A DNA stretch of 64,000 nucleotides from the NCBI GenBank assembly GCA_030680175.1, contig JAUXWO010000070.1, positions 28,896 to 92,895 on the forward strand, written 5' to 3'. The notes under the pieces are model-generated. The model did not search any database and had not been told where the DNA came from. It saw only the letters and a program-made list of their open reading frames with translations. The translations under genes were made by a program, and so were the position numbers. Positions within the stretch are counted from its first letter, which is position 1. Every line of letters starts with the position of its first letter. Below are positions 25,985 through 35,056 of this stretch, one piece after another. Source of the DNA: Vicinamibacterales bacterium (GTDB lineage: Bacteria > Acidobacteriota > Vicinamibacteria > Vicinamibacterales > UBA2999).

Positions 25985-26084
25985 CACGGACCGGCGGCCG
26001 CGTCATCCGCAGAAGCCGCGGACCGCGCGGCCCTCCGGCCTCGCCGCATCCCGCCGTGTCCCAGACCAGAGCCGTGCGGGTCCG

Positions 26085-26999
26085 TCACCCGCCGATCGCC
26101 GCGCGGATACCGTCGCGGTAGTCGGTCGCGGCCAGGCCGAACGCCTGCTCGAACTTCGTGCTGTCGAAGCGGTAGTCGTGCTCGAACTGGTAGAGCATCT
26201 CCATGTTCTCGCGCAGCACCGGAACGAAGAGCCCCATCAGCCCCAGCAGCCAGCGCGGCGCGACCTGCAACGCGAACGGCCGGCCCGCGCACTCGCAGGC
26301 GAGGCGCACGTACTCCTCGCCGGTGATGGGCGCCTTGCTCGTGAGCGCGTGCCACACCTGACCGTACGCCGAGGGCGTGTTGCCCAGCAGGGCGACGCTC
26401 CGGCCGGCGTCGGGCGTGTAGGTGAAGGTGTGGACGGCCCTGGGATCGCCCACCCACTGGGGCGTCTTGCCCAGCCGCAGCCGCTCGTGGACCGTCGCGT
26501 GGGTGAGGCTCAGCGCGGCGCCGGGGCCGTAGAAGTCGGCCGCGCGCACGATCATGGCCTGGAGCTCGCCTCGCCCCACCTCCTCCATCAAGGTGGTGGC
26601 GATGCGCGCGCGCACCTCGCCCTTCCGGCTGCACGGGGCGTAGGGCGTGGCCTCCGTCATCACCCCCTCGACACGGCCGTAGGCGTACACGTTGTCGAAG
26701 AACACGAGCTTGCTGCCGTGCCGCTTGCAGGCGTCGATGGCGTGGCGCATCACGCGCGGCCACTCGTCCTGCCACACCCTGTGGTCGTACTTCAGGCCGG
26801 CCACCAGGTACGTGACCTCGCTCCCGGCGACTGCATCGGCCGTGGCCTTTGGATCCAGCAGATCGGCGCGCACCACCTCATCGGTGTCATGCACCTTCCG
26901 CGGATGGCGGCTCACCTGGCGGATCCGGTTGGTGTGCGGCAGCAGGCATCGGGACAACTCCCGGCCGATGACGCCATTGGCACCGAGGATGGTGTGCAT
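26085..26999 (-). CDS. NAD(P)-dependent epimerase/dehydratase (atypical SDR)
   Basis: A 304-residue Rossmann protein. It starts MHTILGANGVIGRELSRCLL, the glycine-rich nucleotide loop, followed by VVRADLLDPKATADAV and FFDNVYAYGRVEG, where the usual YxxxK is not obvious; this resembles extended/atypical SDR proteins of the NmrA/epimerase kind. IVRAADFYGPG and VHTFTYTPDAGR complete the family pattern. The substrate is unknown. The start at 26999 is preferred since the glycine loop should lie near the N-terminus; the nearest AGGAG is 13 nt upstream. Confidence 0.82.
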   Translation of the reverse strand: MHTILGANGVIGRELSRCLLPHTNRIRQVSRHPRKVHDTDEVVRADLLDPKATADAVAGSEVTYLVAGLKYDHRVWQDEWPRVMRHAIDACKRHGSKLVFFDNVYAYGRVEGVMTEATPYAPCSRKGEVRARIATTLMEEVGRGELQAMIVRAADFYGPGAALSLTHATVHERLRLGKTPQWVGDPRAVHTFTYTPDAGRSVALLGNTPSAYGQVWHALTSKAPITGEEYVRLACECAGRPFALQVAPRWLLGLMGLFVPVLRENMEMLYQFEHDYRFDSTKFEQAFGLAATDYRDGIRAAIGG

Positions 27000-27133
27000 G
27001 TGGTGGACAGCGGCTCCTGCGGTGGAAAATAGCATGCGCGGGGACACATCCGGACCGCGCCGTGATCCCTACCGGGGCGGCCGTTCTTTCTGCTACAGTG
27101 CGCCTGATCGGGCGCCGTGCGGGCGCGGACGGC

Positions 27134-27161
27134 GCTCGGCTGTCAGCGTTCGGCGTTCGGC
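27134..27161. repeat. Short heptamer tract D
   Basis: Three to four units of the heptamer family (CTGTCAG, CGTTCGG, CGTTCGG) just upstream of the ribosome binding site of the DUF1592 gene. This is the only tract in the window next to a start codon alone. Confidence 0.55.
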
Positions 27162-27181
27162 CCGCGGCAGGAGGCGGATTC

Positions 27182-29710
27182 GTGGGACAGGCACCGGCGC
27201 CAGCGCTTCTCGTCGTGGCATCCCTGGTGTGGCTCGGCGCCGCCTCGCACGCCGGTTCGAGCACCGCCGTCCTGCCGGCTTTCCCAGACGCCGCCACTGC
27301 CGGCAGCGCGGTGATGCCTGCGGACACCGCGACGGCCGTCCACGCCGTCACCGCGCCCGTATCGGTGCAGAGCCGGGCCGCCGATCCTTCTCCGGGCGCC
27401 TTCGTCGAGACCTACTGCCTCACCTGCCACAACGACCGTGCGCGCGCCGGCGGGCTGACGCTGGCCGGCGTTGACCTGCTGGATGTCGAGACGCACGCCG
27501 CCCTTGCGGAGAAGGCCCTGCACAAGGTGCGCACGCACCAGATGCCACCGGCCGCGGCACGGCAGCCCGCCCCGGACGCCACGCGGGCCGTCCTGGCCAC
27601 GATCGAACGCGCGCTGGACACGGCGGCGGCGGCGCGCCCGCAGCCGGGCCGCATCGGCGTCCACCGGCTGAACCGCGCGGAGTACGCCAACGCCATCCGC
27701 GACTTGCTGGCGCTCGAAGTCGACACGCACGCGCTGCTGCTGCCCGACGAAGCCGACGAGGGCTTCGACAACGTCGCGGTGAGCCTCGCGCTGTCGCCGG
27801 CGCACCTCGAGCGGTACCTCGACGCCGCGCGGCACATCAGCCGGCTCGCCGTCGGGGATCCCGCGCTCGGCGTCTCGCCGGGCTCGACCGCCTACACCGT
27901 GCCGAAGCTGCTCGAGCAGGACCGGCGGGTCGACGAGGCGCTGCCCTTCGGATCCCGCGGCGGGCTGAGCGTCCGGCATCACTTCCCGTTGAGCGGCGAG
28001 TACACGTTCAAGGTGCGCCTGCGCCGGCAGGTCTACGACTACATCATCGGGATGGGCGTGCCGCAGGCGCTCGACCTCCGCATCGACGGCCGGCGGGTCG
28101 AGCGCTTCACCGTCGGCGGCGACGCGCCCGGGATGCCGGGGCCGCTCACGTGGAACGGCGAGATCGTCGGCGAGACGCCGTGGGAGCTCTTCATGCACGC
28201 CGCCGACGCGGGCCTCGAGGTTCGCCTACCCGTCGAGGCCGGCACGCGGACGGTGAGCGCGTCGTTCGTCGACACGCCGTGGGAGTTCGAAGGGGTGGCG
28301 CAGCCGCCGGCCGTGGACTTCGGCCGCGGATCGGACGAGCGCTACGACGGCCACGCCGCCGTGGACACGCTCGCGATTGCGGGGCCGTACCGTGCCGCCG
28401 GCGCCGGCGACACCGCGAGCCGCCGCGCCATCTTCACCTGCACCCCGGCGACGGCCCGCGCCGAGGACGCATGCGCCACCGAGATCCTCTCGCGCCTGGC
28501 CCGCCGGGCCTACCGCCGTCCCGTGACCACGGACGACGTGCAGACGCTGCTCGCCTTCTACGATCGCGCGCGGTCGACGGGCGGGTTCGAGACCGGCATC
28601 CAGACCGCGATCGAGCGGATGCTCGTCAGCTTCCACTTCCTGTTCCGTGTCGAGACCGATCCGGCGCGCGCGGCGGATGGGGCGCCCTACCGGCTGAGCG
28701 ACCTCGACCTCGCCTCGCGTCTCTCGTTCTTCCTCTGGAGCAGCATCCCCGACGAGGAGCTGTTGGGCCTGGCCGAGGGCGGACGGCTCAGGGATCCGGC
28801 GGTGCTCGAGGCGCAGGTGCGGCGGCTGCTGACGGACCCGCGGTCGCGGGCGCTCGTCGAGAACTTCGGACGCCAGTGGCTGGGCCTGCGCAAGGCGATC
28901 AACTGGGCGCCGGATCCGAACGTCTTCCCCGAGTTCGACGAGAACCTGCGCCGCGCGTTCCTGCAGGAGACGGCGCTCCTGATGGAGGACCAGCTCCGCG
29001 CCGACCGCAGCGTGCTGGACCTGCTGACCGCCGACTACTCGTTCCTGAACGAACGGCTCGCGCGGCACTATGCGATCGACGGCGTCCGCGGGGAACGCTA
29101 TCGCCGCGTGAGGTTCGACGACGACACGCGCGGCGGGCTGCTGGGCCAGGGCGGGATCCTGATGGTGACGTCGTACCCGGACCGCACGGCGCCGGTGCTG
29201 CGCGGCATGTGGGTGCTCGACACACTCCTCGGGATGCCGCCGCCCCCGCCGCCGCCCGACATCCCCACGCTCGAGGCCCGGGCGCCGGACGGCCGCGCGC
29301 TGTCGATGCGCGCGCAGATGGAACAGCACCGGCGGAATCCCGCGTGTGCGACGTGCCACGTGCGCATGGACCCGCTCGGCTTCGCCCTCGAACACTACGA
29401 CGCAGTCGGCCGCTGGCGGGCGCAGGCCGAGGGGCAGCCGGTCGATGCCACGGCCGTCTTCGCCGACGGCACGCCGCTCGATGGCGCGCGCGGTCTCCGC
29501 GCCTTCATCCTGCGCCACGAGGACGACTACATCCACACGTTCACGGCCAAGCTGCTCACCTATGCGCTCGGCCGCCATGTCGACTACCGCGACCAGCCCG
29601 CGCTGCGCGCGATCACCCGCCAGACCGCCGCCGGCGGCCACCGCTGGTCCGCCATCATCCTCGCCATCGTCCAGAGTCCGCCGTTCCAGATGAGGAGTCC
29701 CGCATCATGA
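27182..29710 (+). CDS. DUF1592-type exported protein with cytochrome-like motifs (DUF1587/1592/1588/1585)
   Basis: An 842-residue exported protein. I chose the GTG at 27182: AGGAGG lies 7 nt upstream and it opens on a signal peptide (ALLVVASLVWLGAASHAG). The domain order follows the planctomycete/acidobacterial type: a PSCyt1-like heme motif YCLTCHND (Cys79, Cys82, His83), DUF1587 (VHRLNRAEYANAIRDLLALE), a carbohydrate-binding-like region, DUF1595 (LARRAYRRPVT), DUF1592 (FLWSSIPDEEL), DUF1588 (NPACATCHVRMDPLGFALEH, with a second CxxCH) and DUF1585 at the end. Its stop overlaps the DUF1552 start (ATGA). Such proteins are thought to act in extracytoplasmic polymer metabolism or secretion, but no activity is proven. 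Confidence 0.9.
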   Translation: MGQAPAPALLVVASLVWLGAASHAGSSTAVLPAFPDAATAGSAVMPADTATAVHAVTAPVSVQSRAADPSPGAFVETYCLTCHNDRARAGGLTLAGVDLLDVETHAALAEKALHKVRTHQMPPAAARQPAPDATRAVLATIERALDTAAAARPQPGRIGVHRLNRAEYANAIRDLLALEVDTHALLLPDEADEGFDNVAVSLALSPAHLERYLDAARHISRLAVGDPALGVSPGSTAYTVPKLLEQDRRVDEALPFGSRGGLSVRHHFPLSGEYTFKVRLRRQVYDYIIGMGVPQALDLRIDGRRVERFTVGGDAPGMPGPLTWNGEIVGETPWELFMHAADAGLEVRLPVEAGTRTVSASFVDTPWEFEGVAQPPAVDFGRGSDERYDGHAAVDTLAIAGPYRAAGAGDTASRRAIFTCTPATARAEDACATEILSRLARRAYRRPVTTDDVQTLLAFYDRARSTGGFETGIQTAIERMLVSFHFLFRVETDPARAADGAPYRLSDLDLASRLSFFLWSSIPDEELLGLAEGGRLRDPAVLEAQVRRLLTDPRSRALVENFGRQWLGLRKAINWAPDPNVFPEFDENLRRAFLQETALLMEDQLRADRSVLDLLTADYSFLNERLARHYAIDGVRGERYRRVRFDDDTRGGLLGQGGILMVTSYPDRTAPVLRGMWVLDTLLGMPPPPPPPDIPTLEARAPDGRALSMRAQMEQHRRNPACATCHVRMDPLGFALEHYDAVGRWRAQAEGQPVDATAVFADGTPLDGARGLRAFILRHEDDYIHTFTAKLLTYALGRHVDYRDQPALRAITRQTAAGGHRWSAIILAIVQSPPFQMRSPAS

Positions 29711-31038
29711 TGATCGCCAGGAGGGCGCTGTCGCGCCGCACGATGCTGAAGGCGCTCGGGACGGCCGTGCCACTGCCGCTGCTCGACGCGATGGTGCCGG
29801 CGATGACCGCCCTCCGTCAGACGGCCGCCGCGCCGAAGCTCCGCTTCGGGACGGTGTACGTGCCGAACGGCGTCATCCCGGCGCAGTGGTTTCCGACGGG
29901 CGAGGGGGCGGCGTTCGAGTTCTCGCCGTCGCTCGCGCCGCTCTCGGCCTATCGCGATCGCCTGCTCGTGCTGAGCGGCCTCGACAGCGAGCCGCCGCCG
30001 CCGCCCGGCGAGCGCCAGTTCAACAACCACGCCGACGCCAGCACGCGCTTCCTGACCTCCGTGACGCCGAGCCGGACGCTGCGCGCCGGCGTCTCGATCG
30101 ATCAGATCGCCGCCGGCGTGCTCGGCGAGGACACACCGATGCGGTCGATGGAGCTGGCGCTCGAGTCGGTCGACTCCGGGACGTCGTGCGACTTCGGCCG
30201 GAGCTGCGTCTACACCGGCACGATCGCCTGGGCGGGCGAGACGTCGCCGCTGCCGATGGAGCACGACCCGAGCGCGGCGTTCGTCCGGCTGTTCGGCGAT
30301 GGCGACCTGAGCGACGGTGCGGCGCGGCGGCGGCGCATGCAGCAGCGCGGCAGCATCCTCGACTCCCTGGCCGACGAGGTCGCGCACCTGCGCACACGAC
30401 TGGCCGCCGCCGACCGTACACGGATCGCCGGCTACCTCGAGGCCGTGCGCGACGTGGAGCGGCGCATCCAGAAGACCATCGCGCACAACGCGGAGCTGCC
30501 GGCCTTCGATCGTCCGTCGGGCGTGCCCGAGTCGTTCGCCGAGCACGCACGGCTGATGTTCGACCTGCAGCTGCTGGCCTACCAGGGCGACGTGACGCGC
30601 GTGACGACGTTCATGATCGGGCGGGAGTTCAGCGGACGCACGTATCCGGAGATCGGCGTCCCCGATGCGCATCACCCCATCTCGCATCATCAGCGCGACC
30701 CGGTGCGCATGGAGAAGTGCGCGAAGATCAATCACTACCACGTGTCGCTCTTCGCCGAGTACGTCGAGAAGCTGCGGACGACGCCCGACGGCGACGGCTC
30801 GCTGCTGGACCACTCGGTGATCCTGTACGGCGCGGGGATGAACGAAGGCAACGGCCACGTGCCGCGCAACCTGCCGATCCTGCTCGTCGGCGGTGGCAGC
30901 GGACGCCTGCGGCCCGGGCGGCACATCACGTACGCCGACCGCACCCCGCTCGCCAACATGCAGCTCGGCCTGCTCGACAAGCTGGGCGTGCGCGTCGACG
31001 AGCACGGCAACAGCACGGGACCGGTCAGCCTGGACTGA
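29707..31038 (+). CDS. DUF1552 protein with Tat signal
   Basis: A 443-residue DUF1552 protein. The N-terminus SRRTMLKALG is a twin-arginine signal, meaning it is exported folded, probably with a cofactor. Conserved stretches are RFGTVYVPNGVIPAQWFP, the Cys pair region GTSCDFGRSCVYT, AYQGDVTRVTTFMIGREFS and LYGAGMNEGNGHVPRNLPIL. The HHPISHHQRD cluster could bind metal. DUF1552 genes almost always follow DUF1592 genes, as here, with a 4-nt overlap implying coupled translation. The function is unknown; the fold is thought to be alkaline-phosphatase/sulfatase-like in related families. Confidence 0.92.
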   Translation: MMIARRALSRRTMLKALGTAVPLPLLDAMVPAMTALRQTAAAPKLRFGTVYVPNGVIPAQWFPTGEGAAFEFSPSLAPLSAYRDRLLVLSGLDSEPPPPPGERQFNNHADASTRFLTSVTPSRTLRAGVSIDQIAAGVLGEDTPMRSMELALESVDSGTSCDFGRSCVYTGTIAWAGETSPLPMEHDPSAAFVRLFGDGDLSDGAARRRRMQQRGSILDSLADEVAHLRTRLAAADRTRIAGYLEAVRDVERRIQKTIAHNAELPAFDRPSGVPESFAEHARLMFDLQLLAYQGDVTRVTTFMIGREFSGRTYPEIGVPDAHHPISHHQRDPVRMEKCAKINHYHVSLFAEYVEKLRTTPDGDGSLLDHSVILYGAGMNEGNGHVPRNLPILLVGGGSGRLRPGRHITYADRTPLANMQLGLLDKLGVRVDEHGNSTGPVSLD

Positions 31039-31059
31039 CGCTGAAAGCGTCAGTCCAGG
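31029..31059 (+). terminator. Hairpin overlapping the DUF1552 stop codon
   Basis: CCTGGACTGACGCT-GAA-AGCGTCAGTCCAGG has perfect 14-bp arms and a 3-nt loop, and the TGA stop lies inside the left arm. There is no T-tract. Heptamer array E begins 2 nt later, so the 3' end is doubly structured. Confidence 0.6.
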
Positions 31060-31060
31060 G

Positions 31061-31169
31061 AGCGATCAGCTGTCAGCGATCGGCTGTCAGCGGCGATCAG
31101 CTGTCAGCTCTCGGCTATCGGCGCTTCATCGCTGAACGCTGATCGCCGACAGCCGATCGCCGACAGCCA
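31061..31169. repeat. Heptamer repeat array E, fold-back, inside the DUF1552-ankyrin gap
   Basis: Units CGATCAG, CTGTCAG, CGATCGG, CTGTCAG, CTCTCGG, CTATCGG run to about 31115 and are then answered by reverse-complement units (CTGATCG, CCGACAG, CCGATCG, CCGACAG). The array occupies nearly all of the space between two co-directional genes and ends just before the ankyrin ribosome site. Confidence 0.85.
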
Positions 31170-31186
31170 ACCAGGAGTTCGAACTT

Positions 31187-32650
31187 GTGATGGCGTTGAT
31201 ACTCGCGATGTTGCTCGCGCTGTCTCCCCTGATCGAAGCAATCAGATCGGGCGACGTGGAGGGCGTGCGTGCGCTGGTCGCCTCCGGGACCGACGTGAAC
31301 GCCGCCGAGGGTGATGGCGCCACGGCGCTGCATTGGGCCGCGTACGAAAACGACGAGGCCCTGGTCGAGACGCTCCTCGCCGCGGGCGCTCGGGTCGCGG
31401 CCGCCAACGACCTCGGCATCACCCCTCTGCATCTGGCCAGCGCCAACGGCCACCTCGCCATCGTGTCGCGGCTCCTCGCGCGCGGCGCTGCCGTGGAGGC
31501 GGCCTCCGAGGCCGGCGTCACGCCGCTGATGGAAGCGGCCCGCAGCGGGAACGCGGACGTCGTGCGGGCGCTGCTGGCACGCGGCGCCAACCCGAATACG
31601 CGCGAGTCGGCGCGCCAGCAGACCGCCCTCATGTGGGCGGCGGGGCGCCGGCACCATGAGGCGGTCACGGCGCTCGTCGAGGGAGGCGCGGACGTGGACG
31701 CGCGCACCAGCGTCCGAACGCTCACGGTCATGCTCGACCGCGGGCCGCGGCGCACCGTGAAGACGTCGATGCAGGATGCCCATCCGCTCGGCACGGGCGG
31801 CGGCACCGCGCTCCATTTCGCCGCGCAGTCGGGCGATACGCCGTCCGCACGGACGCTCCTCGCCGCCGGCGCCGGCGTGAACGTGGCGGCCGCGGATGGC
31901 CGCACCCCGCTCGTGCTGGCCGCCTTCTCGGGGCACGGCGAGATCGCGCGCGCGCTCATCGAGGCCGGCGCCGACGTGCACGCGGACGCGGCCGGCTACA
32001 CGGCGCTTCACGCCGCCACGCTGCGCGGGGACCTGGCGACCGTCCGGGCGCTCCTGGCGCGGGGCGCGAGCCCGAACGCCCGGCTCACGCGCGGGAGCCC
32101 GGTGCGGCGGTTCGGGTCGCAGTGGGCGTTCACGACGCCCATGACCGGCGGCACGCCGCTGCTCGTCGCGGCCACCTACCTGGAAGTGGAGATTCTCACC
32201 GCGCTGCTCGCGGCGGGCGCCGATCCGGATGTCCCGCTCGACGACGGCACGACGCCGCTGCTGGCCGCGGCCGGCATCCCCGTCGAGAAGGAGGCGCGCC
32301 CCACGGACCTGGAGCGCTGGCAGATGGTGGACTCCGACAACCCGCCCGTGCCGCGCGACGAGGCCGACGCGCTCGAGGCCGTGCGCCAGCTCATCGCCGC
32401 GGGCGCCGACGTGACCCGCGCCAACGAAGCCGGCGACACTGCGCTCCACGCCGCCGCCGGCGCCGGACTCGTGCCGCTCATCCGGATCCTGGCGGAGGCC
32501 GGTGCCGTGCTGGACGCCACAAACGCCAACGGCCAGACGCCGCTCGACCTGACCCTCCCACGGCCGCCCGCCCCCGGCCGCGGCCCCGGCGCGCCGGGAC
32601 ATCCCGAGGCCGCAGAGCTACTCCGCACGCTGGCGGCACCTCGCCTGTAG
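31187..32650 (+). CDS. Ankyrin-repeat protein
   Basis: A 487-residue protein with a short hydrophobic N-terminus (LILAMLLALSPLIEAI) that may be a weak export signal, followed by about 11 ankyrin repeats, many with the TPLH/TALH turn (GATALHWAAYENDEALVETL, GITPLHLASANGHLAIVSRL, GYTALHAATLRGDLATVRAL). Two inserts interrupt the array, around residues 168-205 and 300-330. It is the third gene after DUF1592-DUF1552, a neighbourhood seen repeatedly in Acidobacteriota and Planctomycetota. It is probably a binding scaffold for that exported system. AGGAG at 31173 favours the GTG at 31187; the ATG one codon later is possible. Confidence 0.9.
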   Translation: MMALILAMLLALSPLIEAIRSGDVEGVRALVASGTDVNAAEGDGATALHWAAYENDEALVETLLAAGARVAAANDLGITPLHLASANGHLAIVSRLLARGAAVEAASEAGVTPLMEAARSGNADVVRALLARGANPNTRESARQQTALMWAAGRRHHEAVTALVEGGADVDARTSVRTLTVMLDRGPRRTVKTSMQDAHPLGTGGGTALHFAAQSGDTPSARTLLAAGAGVNVAAADGRTPLVLAAFSGHGEIARALIEAGADVHADAAGYTALHAATLRGDLATVRALLARGASPNARLTRGSPVRRFGSQWAFTTPMTGGTPLLVAATYLEVEILTALLAAGADPDVPLDDGTTPLLAAAGIPVEKEARPTDLERWQMVDSDNPPVPRDEADALEAVRQLIAAGADVTRANEAGDTALHAAAGAGLVPLIRILAEAGAVLDATNANGQTPLDLTLPRPPAPGRGPGAPGHPEAAELLRTLAAPRL

Positions 32651-32671
32651 TCACGTCGCGCGAGTCGCCGT

Positions 32672-32748
32672 AGCTGTCGGCTTTCGGCTGTCGGCTTTCA
32701 GCAGCTCTCAGCTTTCAGCATTTCGCATTCTGCATCTTGCATTCGCCT
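32672..32748. repeat. Heptamer repeat array F
   Basis: About 11 units (CTGTCGG, CTTTCGG, CTTTCAG, CTCTCAG, then drifting to CATTTCG, CATTCTG, CATCTTG) lie between the convergent stop codons of the ankyrin and NHL genes. The drift to AT-richer units suggests older copies. Confidence 0.8.
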
Positions 32749-32753
32749 GAGAT

Positions 32754-33719
32754 CTACTGCCGGTAGCGCTGCGGGACGAGCTCCGGGCCTGGCGCGTGGA
32801 CGAGGTCGCCGTTCGGCAGGACGTCCATGCCGTGATTGCCGAGCGCGTCCACCACGCCGATCAGCGCACCCGTCGCCGGGTTGATCTTGATCAGCCAGCC
32901 CGGCACGTTGTTCGGGCCGCGCGGGATGCTCGACAGCCACATCGCATCGCCCGCGAGCGTGATTCCGAACGTCTTGCCGTACTGCGACCACTCGCCCAGG
33001 TACGTCCCGTCCGACGTGAAGCGCTGGATGCGCCCGTTCTCGCGATCCGCGACGTAGACGATGCCCTGGGCGTCGACCTGGATGGAGTGCGGCAGACGGA
33101 ACTCACCGGGGCCTGTGCCCGCCGTCCCCCACTCGCGGATCTTCGTCCCGTCGGCCGTGTACTCGAGGATGCGCGCGTTGCGATAGCCGTCGGCAATGAA
33201 CAGGTGCCCGTTCGGTGCGAAGGCGATGTCGGTCGTGCTGCAGAAGGCGCCGCACGGGTCAGGCTGCCCCCCGACTTCGATCTGCATCAGCAGCTCGCCC
33301 TGCGGCGAGAACTTGTACACCATCGAACTCGCCGAGTCGGTCGTCCAGACATTGCCCTGGGGGTCGAGGCGAATCGCATGTGGCGTCGTGTACAAGCCCT
33401 TCCCCCACGAGCGCACGATCCGCCCCTCCGCGTCGAGGACGATGACGGGGTCGGCCTTGTCGCCACGCTGGAGCAGGTACACGAGTCCATCGCGGCCGGC
33501 CGCCACCCAGGACACCATGCCGAGGCCCCACCCCTCGGCGGCGGGCGCCTGCACCGGGATCGGTGACGGCGCCAGCGGCAGGCGCGGCGCCGTCCGCATG
33601 GTGTCGGCCAGCGCCGCGTTCTGCGCCTCCATGCGCGCACGCTCGTCCGGCGTCAGGCTGTTCGGGTTCTGCAGCCCCAGCGGGGCCAGGAGGAGGAGCG
33701 CAACCAGTCGGCTGACCAT
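32754..33719 (-). CDS. Secreted NHL-repeat beta-propeller protein
   Basis: A 321-residue protein with an N-terminal signal segment (VSRLVALLLLAPLGLQ) and at least four NHL-type repeats (GLYTTPHAIRLDPQGNVWTT, STTDIAFAPNGHLFIAD, FRLPHSIQVDAQGIVYVAD, NHGMDVLPNGDLVHA). The ADGYRNARIL and ADRENGRIQRF turns resemble peptidyl-hydroxyglycine alpha-amidating-lyase-like propellers, though catalytic equivalence is not shown. It is probably a periplasmic binding protein or a lyase. It has the same architecture as the lipoprotein at 55696-56817. Confidence 0.82.
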   Translation of the reverse strand: MVSRLVALLLLAPLGLQNPNSLTPDERARMEAQNAALADTMRTAPRLPLAPSPIPVQAPAAEGWGLGMVSWVAAGRDGLVYLLQRGDKADPVIVLDAEGRIVRSWGKGLYTTPHAIRLDPQGNVWTTDSASSMVYKFSPQGELLMQIEVGGQPDPCGAFCSTTDIAFAPNGHLFIADGYRNARILEYTADGTKIREWGTAGTGPGEFRLPHSIQVDAQGIVYVADRENGRIQRFTSDGTYLGEWSQYGKTFGITLAGDAMWLSSIPRGPNNVPGWLIKINPATGALIGVVDALGNHGMDVLPNGDLVHAPGPELVPQRYRQ

Positions 33720-33893
33720 GGCGCGAACGCTATCACACCCGGCGGCGCGCCACGGAGCGCCCGCCGCGCTCATGCCCGGGTCCCGTTGTGCCGATGTCTC
33801 TCAGGCGATACACCACTCACCACACGACCCGATTCGACTACACTGGTGCGCTGCGATTGCTGGACATCAGCAGGCCGCCCCATGGAGCTCTCG

Positions 33894-35039
33894 ATGCGAT
33901 CTGACGCGCGCCCGTGCCGGTTGAACACCGTCCTGTCATGGACGCTTGCCGTCGTTCTGCTGCTGTCGGTGCTCTCCACCGGGGCTGCGGCGCAGGACCG
34001 TCCAGGCGTCCACGTCACCCCGAAGGGCTACCGTGTCCCGGTCTACGGCATGTCCGTGGTCCGCGACGCCGACGGACGCGTCGACGTGCTCTGCGCGCGG
34101 CTGACCGACGCCGAACTCGCCAGCACGCCGCTCGCGCGGTCGATGAGCCGTTCGATGCTCGCGCGTTCGCCGCAGGTCCTCGTGCAGGAAGGCGAGGACC
34201 GGCTGGCCTTCACGGTGATCTATGGCGATGCCCCCGGGACCGGCTTCTTCGACGGGGACGTGGGCGAGCAGCGCCGCGCCGCCTTCGAGGCCAGCCTGGC
34301 GACCTGGTCCGCGGCCCTCCGCGGGCGCGCCCCCGTCACGGTGCACGTCCGGATGGAGGAGATGGACGAAGACAGCCAGGTGCTGGCGCACGCGGGGCCC
34401 GTGGACTTCATCGAGATCGACGGCGTGGCCGTCCCGTACGCCCTCGCGGCCCAGCTCCGGGAGGAGCCGGTCGGCGACGGGGGGGCGCATATCGAGGCGG
34501 TCTTCAACAGCCGCATGGCCTGGGACTACTCGCTCGAGGGGACGACATCGAACGAGGAGCAGACGAGCTTCCTCTACACGGCCCTCCACGAGGTCGGCCA
34601 TGGCCTGGGCTTTCTCGACACCTTCGACCCCGACGAGGGCGCGCTGCTGAACGGCGTGCCCACGCCATACGACACCTTCGTCAACCGCGGTCACGGCGAG
34701 GACGGCCGCCTCACCGGGAGGGGGTCCGGCGACGTCCGGGGCGATCTGGTCAGCGATGACCTGTTCTTCGCCGGCCCCGCCGCCACCGATGCGAGCCAGG
34801 CGTCGGTCGTGCCGCTCCCGCTCGTGAAGCTGCACGCCCCCGATCCGTACGAGCAGGGGTCGAGCGTGTCGCACGTGGATCAGGAGACGTACTCCCAGGT
34901 CGAGGTTGGCCTGATGACGCCAGGCGCCTTCGGCGCGAGCGCCAACATGATCGACATCCTGACACTCGGCATCCTTGCCGATCTCGGCTACCAGGTCGCG
35001 CCCCGCGAAGAGACCGTCACGACCACACGGCGGCAGTAG
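33894..35039 (+). CDS. Secreted metalloprotease with HExxHxxGxxD site
   Basis: A 381-residue exported protein. The signal peptide includes TLAVVLLLSVLSTGAAAQ. The zinc motif is HEVGHGLGFLD (His232, Glu233, His236, Asp242), in which the third ligand is Asp rather than His, as in snapalysin-type enzymes. VHVRMEEMD and VFNSRMAWDYS precede it; VGLMTPGAFGASANMIDIL with a Met-turn-like LMTP follows. The family name cannot be fixed from sequence alone. The ATG at 33894 is favoured because GGAG lies 6 nt upstream; an ATG four codons earlier lacks a ribosome site. Confidence 0.78.
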   Translation: MRSDARPCRLNTVLSWTLAVVLLLSVLSTGAAAQDRPGVHVTPKGYRVPVYGMSVVRDADGRVDVLCARLTDAELASTPLARSMSRSMLARSPQVLVQEGEDRLAFTVIYGDAPGTGFFDGDVGEQRRAAFEASLATWSAALRGRAPVTVHVRMEEMDEDSQVLAHAGPVDFIEIDGVAVPYALAAQLREEPVGDGGAHIEAVFNSRMAWDYSLEGTTSNEEQTSFLYTALHEVGHGLGFLDTFDPDEGALLNGVPTPYDTFVNRGHGEDGRLTGRGSGDVRGDLVSDDLFFAGPAATDASQASVVPLPLVKLHAPDPYEQGSSVSHVDQETYSQVEVGLMTPGAFGASANMIDILTLGILADLGYQVAPREETVTTTRRQ

Positions 35040-35056
35040 CGCGCACCGGATCACCC

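Noticed and set aside
27062..27181. Upstream ATG start for the DUF1592 protein
   Set aside because: The extension has no signal peptide and crosses a heptamer tract; GTG at 27182 has AGGAGG at ideal spacing and opens on a signal peptide.
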